Shown here in pieces: positions 43,116 to 50,078 of a stretch of DNA of 64,000 nt. This DNA is from Autumnicola patrickiae (GTDB lineage: Bacteria > Bacteroidota > Bacteroidia > Flavobacteriales > Flavobacteriaceae): NCBI RefSeq assembly GCF_031846525.1, contig NZ_JAVRHM010000001.1, forward strand, positions 1-64,000, given 5' to 3'. The notes under the pieces are model-generated. The model did no database searches, was not told where the DNA came from, and worked only from the letters and a program-made list of their open reading frames with translations. Numbering within the stretch: the stretch's first letter is position 1; each line of letters starts with the position of its first letter. Both the position numbers and the translations under genes were made by a program.

Positions 43116-44789
43116 TTAAAATTCATCGGTAACACAGCCTTGTGAAGCCGAAGAAACCGTTCTCGCATATTTATAAAGCACTCCTTTATTAAACTTTAAG
43201 GCAGGAGCTACCCAATTTTTCTTTCTTTCTGCTATTTCTTCTTCTGAAAGAGCTACTTCAATCCTGTTTGTTTCGGCATTAATGGTGATCTCATCACCAT
43301 CCTTAAGAAAAGCCAGAAGTCCGCCTGCCTGAGCTTCCGGAGTGATGTGACCCACTACAAAACCATGAGTTCCACCGGAAAATCTACCATCTGTGATAAG
43401 CGCAACGTCTTTTCCCAGTTTAGCTCCCATAATTGCAGCGGTAGGCTTCAACATTTCAGGCATTCCGGGGCCGCCTTTAGGACCTTCGTAACGGATTACC
43501 ACTACATCTCCTTTTTTCACTTTCCCTTCAGAAATACCATCATTAGCTTCATATTCACTATTGAAAACCCTTGCTTTCCCGGTGAACTGCAAACCTTCTT
43601 TTCCGGTAATTTTTGCAACAGAACCTTCTTCAGCTAAGTTTCCATAGAGTATACGGATATGCCCTGTCTTCTTGATTGGGTTATCCAGAGTTCTCAACAC
43701 ATCCTGACCTTCTTCAAGATCTGGCACTTCGTTCAGGTTTTCAGCAAGTGTTTTTCCTGTAACAGTCAGGCAATCCCCGTGCAGCATATCGTTCTTCAGC
43801 ATATATTTAAGCACTGCCGGAATTCCTCCAACTCTATGCACATCTTCCATTGCATACTTTCCGCTAGGCTTTAAATCGGCTAAAAACGGAGTACTGTCAC
43901 ATATTTTTTCAAAATCTGTTAATGTAAAATCTACTTCTGCAGCTTTGGCTATAGCCAGAAAATGTAAAACTGCATTAGTGGAACCTCCAAGAACCGTAAG
44001 AAGCCTAATCGCGTTCTCCAGAGCTTTTTTGGTTACTATATCCCTTGGCTTGATATCTCTTTCGATAAGCAGGTTCATTGCTTTTCCTGCTTCTATACTC
44101 TCTACGCTTTTTTCTTCACCAACTGCCGGATTAGAAGAATTATAAGGTAAAGCCATTCCGAGTGCTTCTATCGCTGAAGCCATTGTATTGGCAGTGTACA
44201 TCCCTCCACAGGCACCTGCGCCCGGACAAGCCTTTTCTATTACCGCATTATAATCTTCATCACTAATGTCTCCGGAAACTTTTGAACCCCAGGCTTCGAA
44301 AACAGAAACAACATCCAGTTTTTGGTCTTTATGACAACCTGAAGCGATCGTACCGCCATAAACCAGAATTGCAGGACGGTTAATACGCAACATTGCCATA
44401 AGCGCTCCGGGCATATTTTTGTCACAACCAACAACTGTTACCATCCCGTCATACGACATTGCATGCACCACAGTTTCCATAGAATCTGCAATTATATCCC
44501 GGGAAGGCAAGGAATAACGCATACCCGGTGTTCCCATAGAAATCCCGTCGCTCACTCCAATTGTATGAAAAATAAGACCTACAAGTTCACTCTCATTACA
44601 ACCTTGTTTTACCAGCTTTGCCAGGTCATTAAGATGCATATTACAAGGGTTACCTTCGTACCCTGTGCTGGCAATACCTACAAATGGTTTTTTAAAATCT
44701 TCTTTTGTTAATCCTATCGCGTGAAGCATCGCCTGAGAGGCTGGCTGAGATTCACTTTGAGTTAAAACTTTACTGTATTTATTGTTCAT
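43116..44789 (-). CDS. ilvD: dihydroxy-acid dehydratase
   Basis: Iron-sulfur dehydratase giving the 2-oxo acids of valine and isoleucine. The protein has 557 residues from the ATG at 44789 (MNNKYSKVLTQ). The frame stays open upstream to a TTG at 44876, but those 29 residues are unlike the family. Cluster cysteines lie in EGNPCNMHLN, VVGCDKNMPGALMA and GAGACGGMYTANTM. The C-terminal GRFSGGTHGFVVGHI is conserved. First gene of ilvDBNCA, it lies downstream of a structured leader. Confidence 0.96.
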   Translation of the reverse strand: MNNKYSKVLTQSESQPASQAMLHAIGLTKEDFKKPFVGIASTGYEGNPCNMHLNDLAKLVKQGCNESELVGLIFHTIGVSDGISMGTPGMRYSLPSRDIIADSMETVVHAMSYDGMVTVVGCDKNMPGALMAMLRINRPAILVYGGTIASGCHKDQKLDVVSVFEAWGSKVSGDISDEDYNAVIEKACPGAGACGGMYTANTMASAIEALGMALPYNSSNPAVGEEKSVESIEAGKAMNLLIERDIKPRDIVTKKALENAIRLLTVLGGSTNAVLHFLAIAKAAEVDFTLTDFEKICDSTPFLADLKPSGKYAMEDVHRVGGIPAVLKYMLKNDMLHGDCLTVTGKTLAENLNEVPDLEEGQDVLRTLDNPIKKTGHIRILYGNLAEEGSVAKITGKEGLQFTGKARVFNSEYEANDGISEGKVKKGDVVVIRYEGPKGGPGMPEMLKPTAAIMGAKLGKDVALITDGRFSGGTHGFVVGHITPEAQAGGLLAFLKDGDEITINAETNRIEVALSEEEIAERKKNWVAPALKFNKGVLYKYARTVSSASQGCVTDEF

Positions 44790-44826
44790 TCTAAAATTTA
44801 ATTCGCTTATAAAATTTAAAGTTAAC

Positions 44827-44860
44827 TTCTTAGCAACAGTATAGATGAAAATGCTAAGAA
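44827..44860 (-). promoter_or_regulatory. hairpin in the ilvD leader
   Basis: TTCTTAGCA (44827-44835) and TGCTAAGAA (44852-44860) pair perfectly around 16 bases, ending 38 bases before the ilvD start codon. It falls inside an upstream in-frame stretch that is rich in Ile/Leu/Val codons. An attenuator-like role is conceivable, but no leader stop codon or competing hairpin is evident. Confidence 0.4.
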
Positions 44861-44886
44861 TTAAAACTACTTTCAAAAAAACTTAA

Positions 44887-44904
44887 ACAGATACAATTAT
44901 CTGT
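44887..44904. promoter_or_regulatory. palindrome upstream of ilvD
   Basis: ACAGATA-CAAT-TATCTGT, with 7-base arms and a 4-base centre, lies about 100 bases before the ilvD start. The form suits a dimeric repressor or activator site near the promoter. No regulator is assigned. The rest of the gap up to the nitrilase terminator at 45112 shows nothing else clear. Confidence 0.4.
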
Positions 44905-45111
44905 AAATCAATATTTTAAACCTTTTATCTTTACGATAGCTGGATAAGAGAGCCCAAGAGCCAAATTCGCTGAATTCAATTGATTTTACTGCAATTTTTG
45001 AGCTTTTAAGACGTGAAAATTCCGTTATTTCAATAGAAACTTCCTTTTTTCTTCTGAAAAAACATTTTTACCCGCAAAATAATCTTTATTTACAAAAAAT
45101 GAACATAAAAA

Positions 45112-45130
45112 TAGCCGCCCAAAGGACGGC
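45112..45130 (-). terminator. rho-independent terminator
   Basis: On the minus strand AGCCGTCC-TTT-GGGCGGCT is followed by ATTTTTATG. It probably ends the transcript of the GNAT-nitrilase gene 250 bases upstream. The intervening 45131-45382 holds two TGGCAATTATCG words and a heptad repeat. Confidence 0.6.
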
Positions 45131-45139
45131 TGTTTAAAA

Positions 45140-45151
45140 TGGCAATTATCG
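45140..45151 (+). repeat. TGGCAATTATCG word
   Basis: Exact copy of the recurrent 12-base word, preceded by AAAA, directly after the terminator hairpin at 45112-45130. Confidence 0.4.
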
Positions 45152-45227
45152 ATCGTTGGAAGCACGAAATAAGAAGGACGAGGGACGAGCCCTTTTTTTC
45201 TCTTCCTCCTAAAGACTGTGCTGAAAT

Positions 45228-45239
45228 TGGCAATTATCG
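45228..45239 (+). repeat. TGGCAATTATCG word
   Basis: Second exact copy in this gap, 88 bases from the first. Another near-copy (last base A) lies at 59358-59369, immediately after a terminator. Confidence 0.4.
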
Positions 45240-45307
45240 TCCTTAAGTTTCACCACAAATACACGAATGATTTCTAAATGCTTCCGCAGAATTGCTTTCC
45301 GTAATTC

Positions 45308-45349
45308 TCCTGATTCCTGATTCCTGATTCCTGTCTCCTTTTTCCTGAT
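45308..45349. repeat. heptad tandem repeat TCCTGAT
   Basis: Six consecutive heptads: TCCTGAT three times, then TCCTGTC, TCCTTTT and TCCTGAT. The strict 7-base period with drifting last three bases matches a degenerate heptad tract near 14472. It lies 34 bases before the stop of the GNAT-nitrilase gene. Confidence 0.75.
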
Positions 45350-45382
45350 TCAATTTAAGGTGAACGTTCCAAAATAACTTTC

Positions 45383-46906
45383 CTACCTCTTCTTCTTCAG
45401 GGAATATAAATCTTTCCTTCTGTCCTTCATATTTCTTACACTTCCAAAGTTGTGCAGCTCTTTGAGCAAATCTAAATCTACATCTACCAGCAACGTACTT
45501 TCGGTATTTGGAGTCGCTTCAGCTTTAATTCCGTTTACGGGGAAGGCAAAGTCTGACGGAGTTAGAACCGCGCTCTGAGCATACTGAATATCCATGTTAT
45601 TCACTTTTGGTAAATTCCCTACAGAACCGGCAATGGCGACATAACACTCATTTTCGACCGCCCTGGCCTGTGCACAGATTTTAACACGGGAATAGCCGTT
45701 TTGAGTATCTGTCATAAAAGGAACGAAAAGAATATTCATCCCTTCTTCTGCAAGAATTCTGGAAACTTCAGGAAATTCCACATCGTAACAAATTAAAATC
45801 CCTACTTTACCACAATCTGTATCAAAAGTTTCCAATGTATTACCGCCTTTCATTCCCCAGGCCGACTCTTCTGCCGGAGTAATATGTAGCTTTTCGTAGC
45901 GCTCATAACTACCATCCCTTCGGCATAAAAATCCCACGTTATACATATGCTCGCCAATGGCCTGCGGCATACTTCCGGTAATAATATTGATGTTATAATT
46001 AATTGCAAATTCCCGGAAAGTTTCCAGCAATCGTTCAGTATAACCTGAAAGTCCGCGTATCGCTTCAGGTTCAGAAAGATGGTTGAACTGCGCCATTAAG
46101 GGAGCATTAAACAATTCAGGAAATAAAATAAAATCACTCTGGTAATTACTTACCGCATCCACAAAAAATTCTATCTGGGACACCAACGCTTCATAATCTT
46201 TAAACAACCTCATTTGCCATTGTACGAGACCCAACCTTACAACTGTTTTTGTAGTATTTACAAGCTTTTGAGGTTTGGTGTAATAGATATTATTCCACTC
46301 CATTAAAGTGGCAAATTCTTTACTTTCGTGGTCGCCTGAAAGGTATCCTTTAATCACCTTTTTTACGTGAAAATCATTGGATAACTGAAAAGACAGCACA
46401 GGATCGTGAATTTCCTGAAGTTTTACTTTATCAATATATTTTTTAGGTGTTAACTCATCGGCATACTTTGAATAATTGGGAATGCGGCCTCCAAAAATAA
46501 TAGATTTCAGATTAAGATGCTCACAAAGCTCTTTCCTTGCCTCGTACAATCTTCTTCCCAATCTCATGCCGCGGAATTCCGGATGGATAAAAACATCTAT
46601 TCCGTAGAGAACATTTCCGTTTTTGGTATGGGTAGAGAAATTTTCACCTCCAAGAATTTCTTCGTAGCTGTGATTATCATCAAAATTATCATAGTCTATA
46701 ATAATGGAAAGTGCGCAGCCCGCAATTCTATTATCTATAATAATGCATAACTGACCTTCAGGAAATTTATTTACCAGCGTTTTAATCTCGCCTTTCGTCC
46801 AATATTCATCAGGCATCGCATGATAACTTTTTATCATGGACACCTTCAACTCTTCATAATCCTTAACCCGTAAATTTCTTAACTCTATTTTTGCTGAATC
46901 GATCAC
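45383..46906 (-). CDS. fusion of GNAT acetyltransferase and carbon-nitrogen hydrolase
   Basis: A 507-residue two-domain protein. The GNAT domain spans about residues 5-165, with motif A at FIHPEFRGMRLGRRLYE (106-122). The nitrilase-superfamily domain spans about 222-500, with catalytic E264 (LFPEL), K339 (YEKLHI) and C373 (ICYDVEFPE), so the Glu-Lys-Cys triad is complete. Amide or omega-amide hydrolysis combined with N-acylation is implied. This fusion is known from Bacteroidota and some other bacteria, but the substrate is not established. It is apparently a single-gene unit. Confidence 0.9.
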   Translation of the reverse strand: MIDSAKIELRNLRVKDYEELKVSMIKSYHAMPDEYWTKGEIKTLVNKFPEGQLCIIIDNRIAGCALSIIIDYDNFDDNHSYEEILGGENFSTHTKNGNVLYGIDVFIHPEFRGMRLGRRLYEARKELCEHLNLKSIIFGGRIPNYSKYADELTPKKYIDKVKLQEIHDPVLSFQLSNDFHVKKVIKGYLSGDHESKEFATLMEWNNIYYTKPQKLVNTTKTVVRLGLVQWQMRLFKDYEALVSQIEFFVDAVSNYQSDFILFPELFNAPLMAQFNHLSEPEAIRGLSGYTERLLETFREFAINYNINIITGSMPQAIGEHMYNVGFLCRRDGSYERYEKLHITPAEESAWGMKGGNTLETFDTDCGKVGILICYDVEFPEVSRILAEEGMNILFVPFMTDTQNGYSRVKICAQARAVENECYVAIAGSVGNLPKVNNMDIQYAQSAVLTPSDFAFPVNGIKAEATPNTESTLLVDVDLDLLKELHNFGSVRNMKDRRKDLYSLKKKR

Positions 46907-46996
46907 TTTTATTTTTTAAATTATTTGGCTGCAAAGATACTGCCTAAATAAGTGATTCTGAAATAAAAGAAAGTGAACAGAAAATTACCTGAAGGA

Positions 46997-47629
46997 TTAT
47001 ACCTGGTAAAGATCATTTTTAATAGCAAATAACACCAGGCCAATCCTGCTTTTTACTTCGAGTTTTTCAAAAAGGCTTTCCCTGTAACCATCGATGGTTT
47101 TGGGACTAAGATTCATTTCTCCAGCTACTTCTTTATAGGTCATTTCAGAACAGGCATGATTCAGGAATTCCAGTTCACGGCGCGTGAGGTTTTCGAATTT
47201 CTTCTCAGGATCACCTTTTATCATAGCTTCTGAAACCTCGTCGCTGTAATAATATCCGCTGTTTATAACCGACTGCAACGCGTAAAGAAATTCATCTGGC
47301 TCAATGTCTTTTAGAAGATAGCCCCTGCAGCCATTTTTAATCATTTTTATGATATAATTCTCATCATGCTCCATGCTTAGCGCAAGCGCTTTTTGTTCAG
47401 GATAGTTTTCCTTAAGCCACTCCATAGTCTCGAGGCCGTCTTTCACCGGCATTTTTATATCCAGCAAAACAATGTCTGGCCCGGGCTTACCACCATTAAA
47501 ATGATCCACCAGTTCCTGTCCGTTTTTAAAAATTTCCAGAACCTCAAAATCATCATAGGTTTTTATGAGTCCGTTAAGGGATTTAGCAAAGAGAATATGA
47601 TCATCAACGATTATAATCGTTTTCTTCAT
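46997..47629 (-). CDS. NarL/LuxR-type response regulator
   Basis: A 210-residue DNA-binding regulator. The receiver domain spans residues 1-120, with acidic D9/D10 (IIVDDH), phospho-acceptor D57 (LLDIKMP) and the switch serine in ALSMEHD. The LuxR-type helix-turn-helix spans about 148-205 (LTRRELEFLNHACSEMTYKEVAGEMNLSPKTIDGYR). It overlaps the histidine kinase gene by 26 bases and is surely its partner. It is the last gene of the module that starts at 49496. Confidence 0.93.
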   Translation of the reverse strand: MKKTIIIVDDHILFAKSLNGLIKTYDDFEVLEIFKNGQELVDHFNGGKPGPDIVLLDIKMPVKDGLETMEWLKENYPEQKALALSMEHDENYIIKMIKNGCRGYLLKDIEPDEFLYALQSVINSGYYYSDEVSEAMIKGDPEKKFENLTRRELEFLNHACSEMTYKEVAGEMNLSPKTIDGYRESLFEKLEVKSRIGLVLFAIKNDLYQV

Positions 47630-48404
47630 TTTTTGTAGGGTTAGAAGGATAGGATAAAGATAGGAAAGTTCCCTCGTTTTCTGAAGAATTTAGATGGAAG
47701 TCTGCATTTATAAGTGCTGCCCTGCTTTTCATATTTAACAATCCCGAACTTTTCGCAACCGTTTCAGGATCAAACCCCACCCCATCGTCCTGAACTACAA
47801 TTTTCAGTCTATCTGAAAGATAGGAGAAATTTACAGTTAACTTTGAAGCTTTTGCGTGCTTGATCACATTAGAGAAAAACTCCTGAAGTATCCTAAACAG
47901 GATGATGCCGTCTTTTTTATAAATTTCGAACTCTTCCCCTTCTGTTTTGAATTCCACCAGAAGGATATTCAGCCGCTCGAATCTATTAAGTTCATTTTCC
48001 ACAGAAGCGGTGAGCCCCGAATATTCTACTACTTCACTATTTAAAGATTTTGACAGGGCACGGACTTCCTGTAAAGAAGCAGCCACCACTTCCTTTATCT
48101 CCAGAACCTCTTCCTTTTCAGGTAAGGTTTTGGAAAGAATATTTAATTGAAGATTAGCAACAGAAAGTAGCTGACCGATATTATCATGCAGCTCCCAGCT
48201 AATATTTTTGAGGGTTTGCTCCTGAATTTCTATCCTGGACTGTACAATTTCCTGCTCATAACGTTTTTCTGCTTCAAATTTTTCCTCCAGAAGTTTATTT
48301 TTCCGTCTTTGGTAGGTGATAAAAAAGATGATCACAAAAGCCGTTAGCAGCAAGATCACTACCACAAAATAGATGATGAGTAAAATTTCTTCTTTAGAAA
48401 GCAT
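47604..48404 (-). CDS. sensor histidine kinase (HisKA_3 type)
   Basis: A 266-residue kinase from the ATG at 48404. An upstream start would overlap the membrane-protein gene by 86 bases and add a Cys/Trp-rich segment without family character. One membrane helix (about 8-30) is followed by a coiled coil, the phosphorylated histidine H73 in SWELHDNIGQLLS, and an ATPase domain with IVQDDGVGFDPE. The periplasmic part is negligible. Sensing must therefore come from the membrane, the cytoplasm or a partner such as the membrane protein encoded just upstream. Confidence 0.92.
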   Translation of the reverse strand: MLSKEEILLIIYFVVVILLLTAFVIIFFITYQRRKNKLLEEKFEAEKRYEQEIVQSRIEIQEQTLKNISWELHDNIGQLLSVANLQLNILSKTLPEKEEVLEIKEVVAASLQEVRALSKSLNSEVVEYSGLTASVENELNRFERLNILLVEFKTEGEEFEIYKKDGIILFRILQEFFSNVIKHAKASKLTVNFSYLSDRLKIVVQDDGVGFDPETVAKSSGLLNMKSRAALINADFHLNSSENEGTFLSLSYPSNPTKNEENDYNR

Positions 48405-49110
48405 TTTTGATATTCTTAGGAGATGTTTTTCTCTTGCTGGCCAGCAATAAAAAAGCGATACTATAAGCACTATACACAAAAATGTTCAACCCAATTAGAA
48501 CATATTTACTGAGTTTCATAAATTCCGGACTCTGGGTAGTATAATATTTGTAATAAATTAAAACAGGAGTAGAAGTTAGAAAAAACAGGAGTGCCGCAAA
48601 GGAAATATAAAAACTAACCTCCCTTTTGATACTTAGAATTTTAGAACTTAATAAAATTTCAAAATAATAATGAAAAATCACTCCTAGTAGCAAAACAGTC
48701 CCCAGAATGTAAGTTACTAGAGAATGACTTTTAAAAAATATGTCTGAAAAAATTAAATTGGCAATACAGATAGTAACATAGAAGATCACTCCCATATTTA
48801 TAATTTGCCTAGTTTTTTTATTTGAAGTATTCCAATTAAAATATAGAATATAAACCGCAAAACTGATAATCAGGTAAGGGTTATAAAGCCAGAAATTATT
48901 ATACAAAAAAGTGCTTTTGAGAAAATGTAACGGCTCATTGTAATAAATAATTTTAGGTATTGAAGCTAGTGCTTCTACAAAAAACGTAAGCAATAAAAAA
49001 TAGGAGAAAAAACCGACCGCTATCTCGGTCGGTTTTTTTTTAAAATAATACAATCCAGAAATGGCAGCAAGACCTTCAAGGAGAATTACTAGAAAGGAAA
49101 GGCTTTGCAT
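48394..49110 (-). CDS. polytopic membrane protein, likely sensor partner
   Basis: A 238-residue protein with about seven hydrophobic helices, a tyrosine/phenylalanine-rich character and a short basic tail (ASKRKTSPKNIKNAF). There is no signal peptide and no enzyme motif. The size and helix count resemble 7TM sensory modules without a kinase. The gene overlaps the kinase start by 11 bases and the 128-residue gene by one base, so the four genes form a tightly coupled module. A role as the input part of the kinase is inferred. Confidence 0.7.
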   Translation of the reverse strand: MQSLSFLVILLEGLAAISGLYYFKKKPTEIAVGFFSYFLLLTFFVEALASIPKIIYYNEPLHFLKSTFLYNNFWLYNPYLIISFAVYILYFNWNTSNKKTRQIINMGVIFYVTICIANLIFSDIFFKSHSLVTYILGTVLLLGVIFHYYFEILLSSKILSIKREVSFYISFAALLFFLTSTPVLIYYKYYTTQSPEFMKLSKYVLIGLNIFVYSAYSIAFLLLASKRKTSPKNIKNAF

Positions 49111-49496
49111 TAATAATTTCTTGGAGGATCACCACCCTGGATTATATTCATAGGCTCAATATCGTAATTATTAGGATCTGAGTCTGCATTGTCGTTTTCA
49201 GTATCTGCCTGGGCTTCTTTGGTAGGTGACAGGAAAATAGTAGAATATCCTTTTTCCTCTTTAGTGGTTGGATAAGCACCTAAATAAAACCTGATTCCGG
49301 GTTTTTTAACGCCCTGTTCCTTAGATTTTTCCCTTACATAATCCAGGTAGTCCTGTAATTCATCCAGGCTGTACCAGAACTCGCGGGTATCTTCATAACC
49401 CTCACACTCCCTTATATCTTTTCCTCGGGTACGTACCCATTCGTCCTGTTCTTTGCGTGCTTTTTCAACGCTGATACATTTTTTTGGTTTTTCCAT
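49110..49496 (-). CDS. small acidic cytoplasmic protein, unknown function
   Basis: A 128-residue protein with no signal peptide or membrane helix. The conserved-looking core (residues 35-90) reads EDTREFWYSLDELQDYLDYV...PGIRFYLGAYP...STIFLSPT, followed by a disordered Asp/Asn-rich tail ending in GGDPPRNY. I recall similar uncharacterised flavobacterial proteins but no function. It is the first gene of the signalling module and overlaps the membrane-protein start by one base. Divergent from it, across about 130 bases, is the first of two tandem RNA-like units. Confidence 0.65.
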   Translation of the reverse strand: MEKPKKCISVEKARKEQDEWVRTRGKDIRECEGYEDTREFWYSLDELQDYLDYVREKSKEQGVKKPGIRFYLGAYPTTKEEKGYSTIFLSPTKEAQADTENDNADSDPNNYDIEPMNIIQGGDPPRNY

Positions 49497-49571
49497 TTTT
49501 ACAGATGCTTAAGAATCGTTAAATTGAAAGTTAAAAATAGTTAATTTAGATGTTTTCACAAGATTACTTTT

Positions 49572-49601
49572 GTAAAAAGGGTGTTTTTCCCCTTTTTTAC
49601 A
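49572..49601. promoter_or_regulatory. palindrome upstream of RNA unit 1
   Basis: GTAAAAAGGG and CCCTTTTTTAC flank TGTTTTTC. The second unit has a similar AAGGGG...CCCCTT palindrome at 49914-49933. In both it ends at the -33 region, so it may be an activator or repressor site, or a terminator for anything arriving from upstream. Confidence 0.4.
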
Positions 49602-49615
49602 TCCTTTAACAGCAC

Positions 49616-49623
49616 TACATTTG
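49616..49623 (+). promoter_or_regulatory. -7 promoter element of RNA unit 1
   Basis: TACATTTG is an exact match to the Bacteroidota -7 consensus TAnnTTTG, 7 bases before the predicted RNA start. The -33 position aligned with the second unit reads TTT and not TTG. Confidence 0.55.
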
Positions 49624-49629
49624 TGATGT

Positions 49630-49738
49630 CATTTTAGTTAAACTAAAATGTTTTGGGGGCAAAAAAGTGCTGTTAAAGCGTAATTTAATAATGAGTAGGG
49701 TCAATATTAATTTCTAACGCTGATGCGGCACTTTTTTA
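49630..49738 (+). ncRNA. candidate small RNA, unit 1 of a tandem pair
   Basis: About 109 bases. The 5' end is the perfect hairpin CATTTTAGTT/AACTAAAATG (49630-49650). A conserved G-run follows, then a closing helix AAAAAAGTGC (49661-49670) / GCACTTTTTT (49728-49737) that also forms the terminator. Inside it are AGCG/CGCT (49677-49680 with 49718-49721) and a stem TTAATA-TGA / TCA-TATTAA capped by the loop GTAGGG (49695-49700). It has no long frame on this strand. Very similar to unit 2. Confidence 0.65.
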
Positions 49739-49904
49739 TTTATATAATATCCCTGAGTTTTCTTCCTCCTTTTAAAATATCCTCCTTCCTCTAGCTCAAA
49801 ACCGATTATGCCGACTCTGGTCATCCCAAATTTTACAGGCTTCAATCCATAGAACCTCAAACTTCTCAAAAAATTCAGGTAAACCCTGGAAATGGAAATT
49901 AAAT
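49739..49904. other. spacer between the two RNA units
   Basis: About 166 bases of AT-rich sequence with no convincing gene. An 81-codon minus-strand frame (49714-49959) crosses both units. It uses their conserved ends as codons and has no family likeness, so it is not called. Confidence 0.5.
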
Positions 49905-49931
49905 AATTGTAGTAAAAGGGGGTTTTTCCCC

Positions 49932-49962
49932 TTGCCTGGATTGCATTCCTACCATACATTTA
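49932..49962 (+). promoter_or_regulatory. promoter of RNA unit 2
   Basis: TTG (49932-49934), 20 bases, then TACATTTA (49955-49962), one base off the TTG-N17-23-TAnnTTTG pattern. The position is exactly equivalent to that of unit 1 (offset 339). Confidence 0.55.
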
Positions 49963-49968
49963 CAATGT

Positions 49969-50078
49969 CATTTTAGTTAGACTAAAGTGTTTGGGGGCAA
50001 AAAAGTGCTGTTAAAGCGGGATGTAATACTGAGTAGGGTCAATATTATTTTCTTTATCGCTGATACGGCACTTTTTTT
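49969..50078 (+). ncRNA. candidate small RNA, unit 2 of a tandem pair
   Basis: Same architecture as unit 1. A 29-base block from 49990 to 50018 is identical to 49652-49680, and an 18-base block around the GTAGGG loop is identical as well. Differences keep pairing: the 5' hairpin has a G where unit 1 has A, giving a G-U pair, and the loop stem retains TAATA/TATTA. The terminator T-run (50072-50079) overlaps the stop codon of the convergent pxpC gene. It looks like a recent duplication of a functional RNA gene. Confidence 0.65.

Noticed and set aside
44790..44876. ilvD starting at the upstream TTG
   Set aside because: The 29 extra residues are unlike dihydroxy-acid dehydratases and include the leader hairpin; the ATG at 44789 gives the family N-terminus.
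49714..49959. 81-codon minus-strand frame spanning the spacer of the RNA pair
   Set aside because: It uses the conserved ends of both RNA units as codons, has no family likeness and is better explained by the tandem RNA structure.
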